DNA of 64,000 bases. It comes from Vreelandella zhuhanensis. GTDB taxonomy: Bacteria > Pseudomonadota > Gammaproteobacteria > Pseudomonadales > Halomonadaceae. A model generated the notes under the pieces. The model worked only from the letters and a program-made list of their open reading frames with translations. It was not told the DNA's origin and searched no databases. The position numbers and the translations under genes were made by a program. The stretch spans positions 62,001 to 126,000 of the forward strand of contig NZ_WTKP01000002.1 of assembly GCF_009793355.1 (NCBI RefSeq). Direction: 5' to 3'. This document shows, piece by piece, positions 62,382-64,000 of the stretch; the stretch's first letter is position 1; each line of letters starts with the position of its first letter.

Positions 62382-62681
62382 ATGCTGTATGCCATTATCA
62401 GTGAAGATGTACCCGATAGTCTGGAAGGACGTCTCGCCGCACGGCCGGATCACCTGGCTCGCCTGGAAGCCTTGCGTGATGAAGCGCGCCTGGTGCTGGC
62501 CGGCCCGCATCCGGCGATTGATGCCGAAACTCCCGGCGATGCTGGCTTCAGCGGTAGCTTGGTGATTGCCGAATTCGAAAGTCTGGAAGCGGCGCAGGCC
62601 TGGGCGGAGGTCGACCCCTACATGATTGCAGGCGTTTATGCACAGGTAACGGTGAAGCCTTTCAAGAAAGTTTTACCCTGA
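62382..62681 (+). CDS. yciI: YciI family protein
   Basis: 99 residues, the standard size. AAGGAG 6 bases before the ATG. Alpha-beta barrel dimer fold with [40 protein letters not shown] and [33 protein letters not shown]. The conserved His-Asp pair of YciI is present ([13 protein letters not shown]). Function unknown. Divergent from rnm and part of the conserved yciV-yciO-yciI neighbourhood. Confidence 0.92.
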   Translation: MLYAIISEDVPDSLEGRLAARPDHLARLEALRDEARLVLAGPHPAIDAETPGDAGFSGSLVIAEFESLEAAQAWAEVDPYMIAGVYAQVTVKPFKKVLP

Positions 62682-62697
62682 CCCTTCGCCCGGTCGC

Positions 62698-62734
62698 TTA
62701 TACCCGTTTATACCCGCTTATACCCAGGATAAGC
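62698..62734. repeat. Three tandem 10-base repeats (TTATACCC)
   Basis: TTATACCCG (62698-62706), TTATACCCG (62708-62716), TTATACCCA (62718-62726), ten bases apart, flanked by GCTTAT and ATAAGC that could pair. They lie just past the yciI stop and before a hairpin at 62747-62772. They differ from the DnaA box TTATNCACA at one or two positions. Confidence 0.7.
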
Positions 62735-62746
62735 ACAGTTTTCACC

Positions 62747-62772
62747 ACCCCAGGCATTTTGGCTGGGGTTTT
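62747..62772 (+). terminator. Intrinsic terminator after yciI
   Basis: CCCCAG and CTGGGG arms with a nine-base loop, followed by TTTTG. About 65 bases past the yciI stop. The remaining 200 bases up to mnmC are AT-rich (62850-62960) and hold no gene, presumably the mnmC promoter. Confidence 0.7.
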
Positions 62773-62976
62773 GCACAAACCCTGTGGAAAACTCTGTTGA
62801 AAGACGGCGGACGCTTTGTGCTAAGCCAGAGCTAGCGGCACTGTCCACCGATTGATTATTTTTTAACCTATTTTGACGACTGTCGATGATGACCAATCTC
62901 AGTCTTAATGGGCTTTGATGTTTATCACCTGCCATTTCATGCGCTTGTATTTTTCTAATTAAAAGGGGTGTCGTGC

Positions 62977-64000
62977 GTGTCTCATCGCTTTCCCGCTCTA
63001 CCGCCACTGACCCATCTGACGCCACCCCCTCTGGACTGGCAAGACGGTGCGCCCCACTCCCGCACTTTCGATGATGTGTATTTTTCGCGCCAGGATGGAC
63101 GTGCCGAAACCGAGCATGTGTTTCTGCATGCCAACCGACTGCCCGAACGCTTCGCACAGTGGGCGGCTCCCCGCCCTTTCGTGATCGGTGAAACCGGGTT
63201 TGGTAGCGGCCTCAACATGCTATGTGCCTGGGCCTGCTTTGAGGTGCATGCCCCGCCCGGCGCGCGGCTGCATCTGATTTCCACTGAAAAATACCCCATG
63301 AGACGCGAAGACCTTGCACAGGCACTTTCCGCCTGGCCCACGCTTGCCGACCATGCTCGGGTGTTACTCGAACAATGGCCGCCTTGCATCAGCGGCGTTC
63401 ATCGGCTGTGGTTAAGCGATGCAGTCACCCTGGATTTGCACTTTGGCGATACCACCGAGCGCCTGCAGTTGCTCGACGGCCTTGTGGATGCCTGGTTTCT
63501 GGACGGTTTTGCCCCTTCCAAGAATCCCCAGATGTGGCAACCCGAGCTATTCGATGCCATGGCGGCACGTTCACGACCCGGGGCTACTTTTGCAACGTTC
63601 ACCTGTGCGGGCATCGTCAAGCGTGGCCTGAAAGCGGCAGGCTTTGCCTGGCGAAAACAGCCGGGGTTCGGGCGCAAGCGAGAAATGCTTGCCGGTGAAA
63701 TCACAGTTCCGCCTGCCGACCAGCGGCGCAAGGCTACCCCCTGGTTCACTCCCCCAGCGCTTCAGACCACGTCGCATGTCGCGGTGATCGGTGCGGGTAT
63801 CGCTGGCACCAGTGTCGCCGAGGCCCTGGCTCGGCGGGGTGTCCACGTCACCTTGCTGGACCGCGACGCTCCCGGCGCGGGTGGCTCGGGCAATCGCCAG
63901 GGGGCGCTTTACGTCAAGCTGGCGGCACAGACCAATCTTCAGAGCCGCTTTTATCTGGCAGGCCTGATGCATAGCCGCCGATGGCTGGCGCGCCTCGACC
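62977..64000 (+). CDS. mnmC: Bifunctional tRNA 5-methylaminomethyl-2-thiouridine enzyme MnmC (5' part)
   Basis: The frame is open from GTG 62977 to the window end (341 residues seen of about 650-700). GTG chosen because AAGGGG lies 8 bases before it; an upstream GTG at 62968 is possible. N-terminal methyltransferase (MnmC2): FVIGETGFGSGLNMLCAW (SAM loop) and AWFLDGFAPSKNPQMW; FAD domain (MnmC1) starts at HVAVIGAGIAGTSVAEAL, with GGSGNRQGALYVKLA. Converts cmnm5s2U or nm5s2U to mnm5s2U at tRNA position 34. The 3' end is outside the window. Confidence 0.93.
   Translation, partial: MSHRFPALPPLTHLTPPPLDWQDGAPHSRTFDDVYFSRQDGRAETEHVFLHANRLPERFAQWAAPRPFVIGETGFGSGLNMLCAWACFEVHAPPGARLHLISTEKYPMRREDLAQALSAWPTLADHARVLLEQWPPCISGVHRLWLSDAVTLDLHFGDTTERLQLLDGLVDAWFLDGFAPSKNPQMWQPELFDAMAARSRPGATFATFTCAGIVKRGLKAAGFAWRKQPGFGRKREMLAGEITVPPADQRRKATPWFTPPALQTTSHVAVIGAGIAGTSVAEALARRGVHVTLLDRDAPGAGGSGNRQGALYVKLAAQTNLQSRFYLAGLMHSRRWLARLD

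Noticed and set aside
62690-62960. Possible replication origin (TTATACCC repeats, TGTGGAAAA and an AT-rich stretch)
   Set aside because: No exact DnaA boxes, no dnaA/dnaN/mnmG neighbours, and the AT-rich part is explained by a promoter for mnmC.

Overview
The window looks like chromosome of a moderately halophilic gammaproteobacterium, most likely Halomonadaceae (Halomonas-like). This rests on overall gene content, Glu/Asp-rich exported proteins, several small stress proteins (CsbD, PRC-barrel, DUF4383, Hsp20, CYTH), complex-I-like antiporter genes and a guaBA/xseA/mnmC housekeeping background. It is an inference: there is no rRNA or other clear taxonomic marker. I saw no tRNA, rRNA, CRISPR array, insertion sequence or prophage. 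Layout: 1-3.6 kb holds the start of an exported protein, an amidoligase plus class I amidotransferase pair, endonuclease V and a second amidotransferase. 3.7-9.3 kb holds a DEAD-box RNA helicase with a long structured leader, a CsbD/PRC-barrel stress pair, a glutathionyl-hydroquinone reductase, and a LysR regulator facing a ruined pirin gene. 9.4-13.8 kb is a cell-wall cluster (M23 endopeptidase and two different L,D-transpeptidases). 14-18 kb holds an SDR, a flavin-dependent monooxygenase with AzlCD, a peroxiredoxin and DUF4383. 18.2-24.5 kb holds a GGDEF-EAL protein whose EAL half lacks two catalytic residues, a Val/Glu-repeat PRC-barrel protein, siroheme methyltransferase cobA beside relics of a nitrate reductase and a di-heme oxidoreductase, an Hsp20 operon and a rhomboid protease. 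24.9-35.5 kb holds PhoH, then a long minus-strand run: SLC13 permease, carboxylesterase, a four-gene complex-I/Mrp-like antiporter module and YihY. 35.7-48.4 kb holds a cold-shock protein, GMC dehydrogenase plus MmsA with a divergent LysR regulator, exported MsrA, an SDR, YebE-like DUF533, PsiE, a DUF697-like protein, AidB-like acyl-CoA dehydrogenase, a cupin, and a hipBA locus with a truncated HipA under three evenly spaced palindromes. 48.5-64 kb holds guaBA, xseA, a C45 peptidase, an AT-rich Crp/Fnr regulator, argA, a Pit phosphate transporter with its PhoU-like partner beside a Pho-box-like array, a CYTH phosphatase, a K+ channel with a zinc-ribbon tail, yciO, RNase AM, yciI and the start of mnmC. 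Working together: the antiporter module, SLC13 permease and K+ channel point to ion homeostasis; the wall cluster combines DD-endopeptidase and L,D-transpeptidase activities; DUF47-Pit handles phosphate; guaBA makes GMP from IMP. The items most worth following are the four-gene antiporter module (with a subunit fusion and one subunit lacking the TM5 glutamate), the hipBA operators, the degenerate EAL, the Pho-like array, the two gene relics beside cobA, and the two structured leaders (deaD, phoH).
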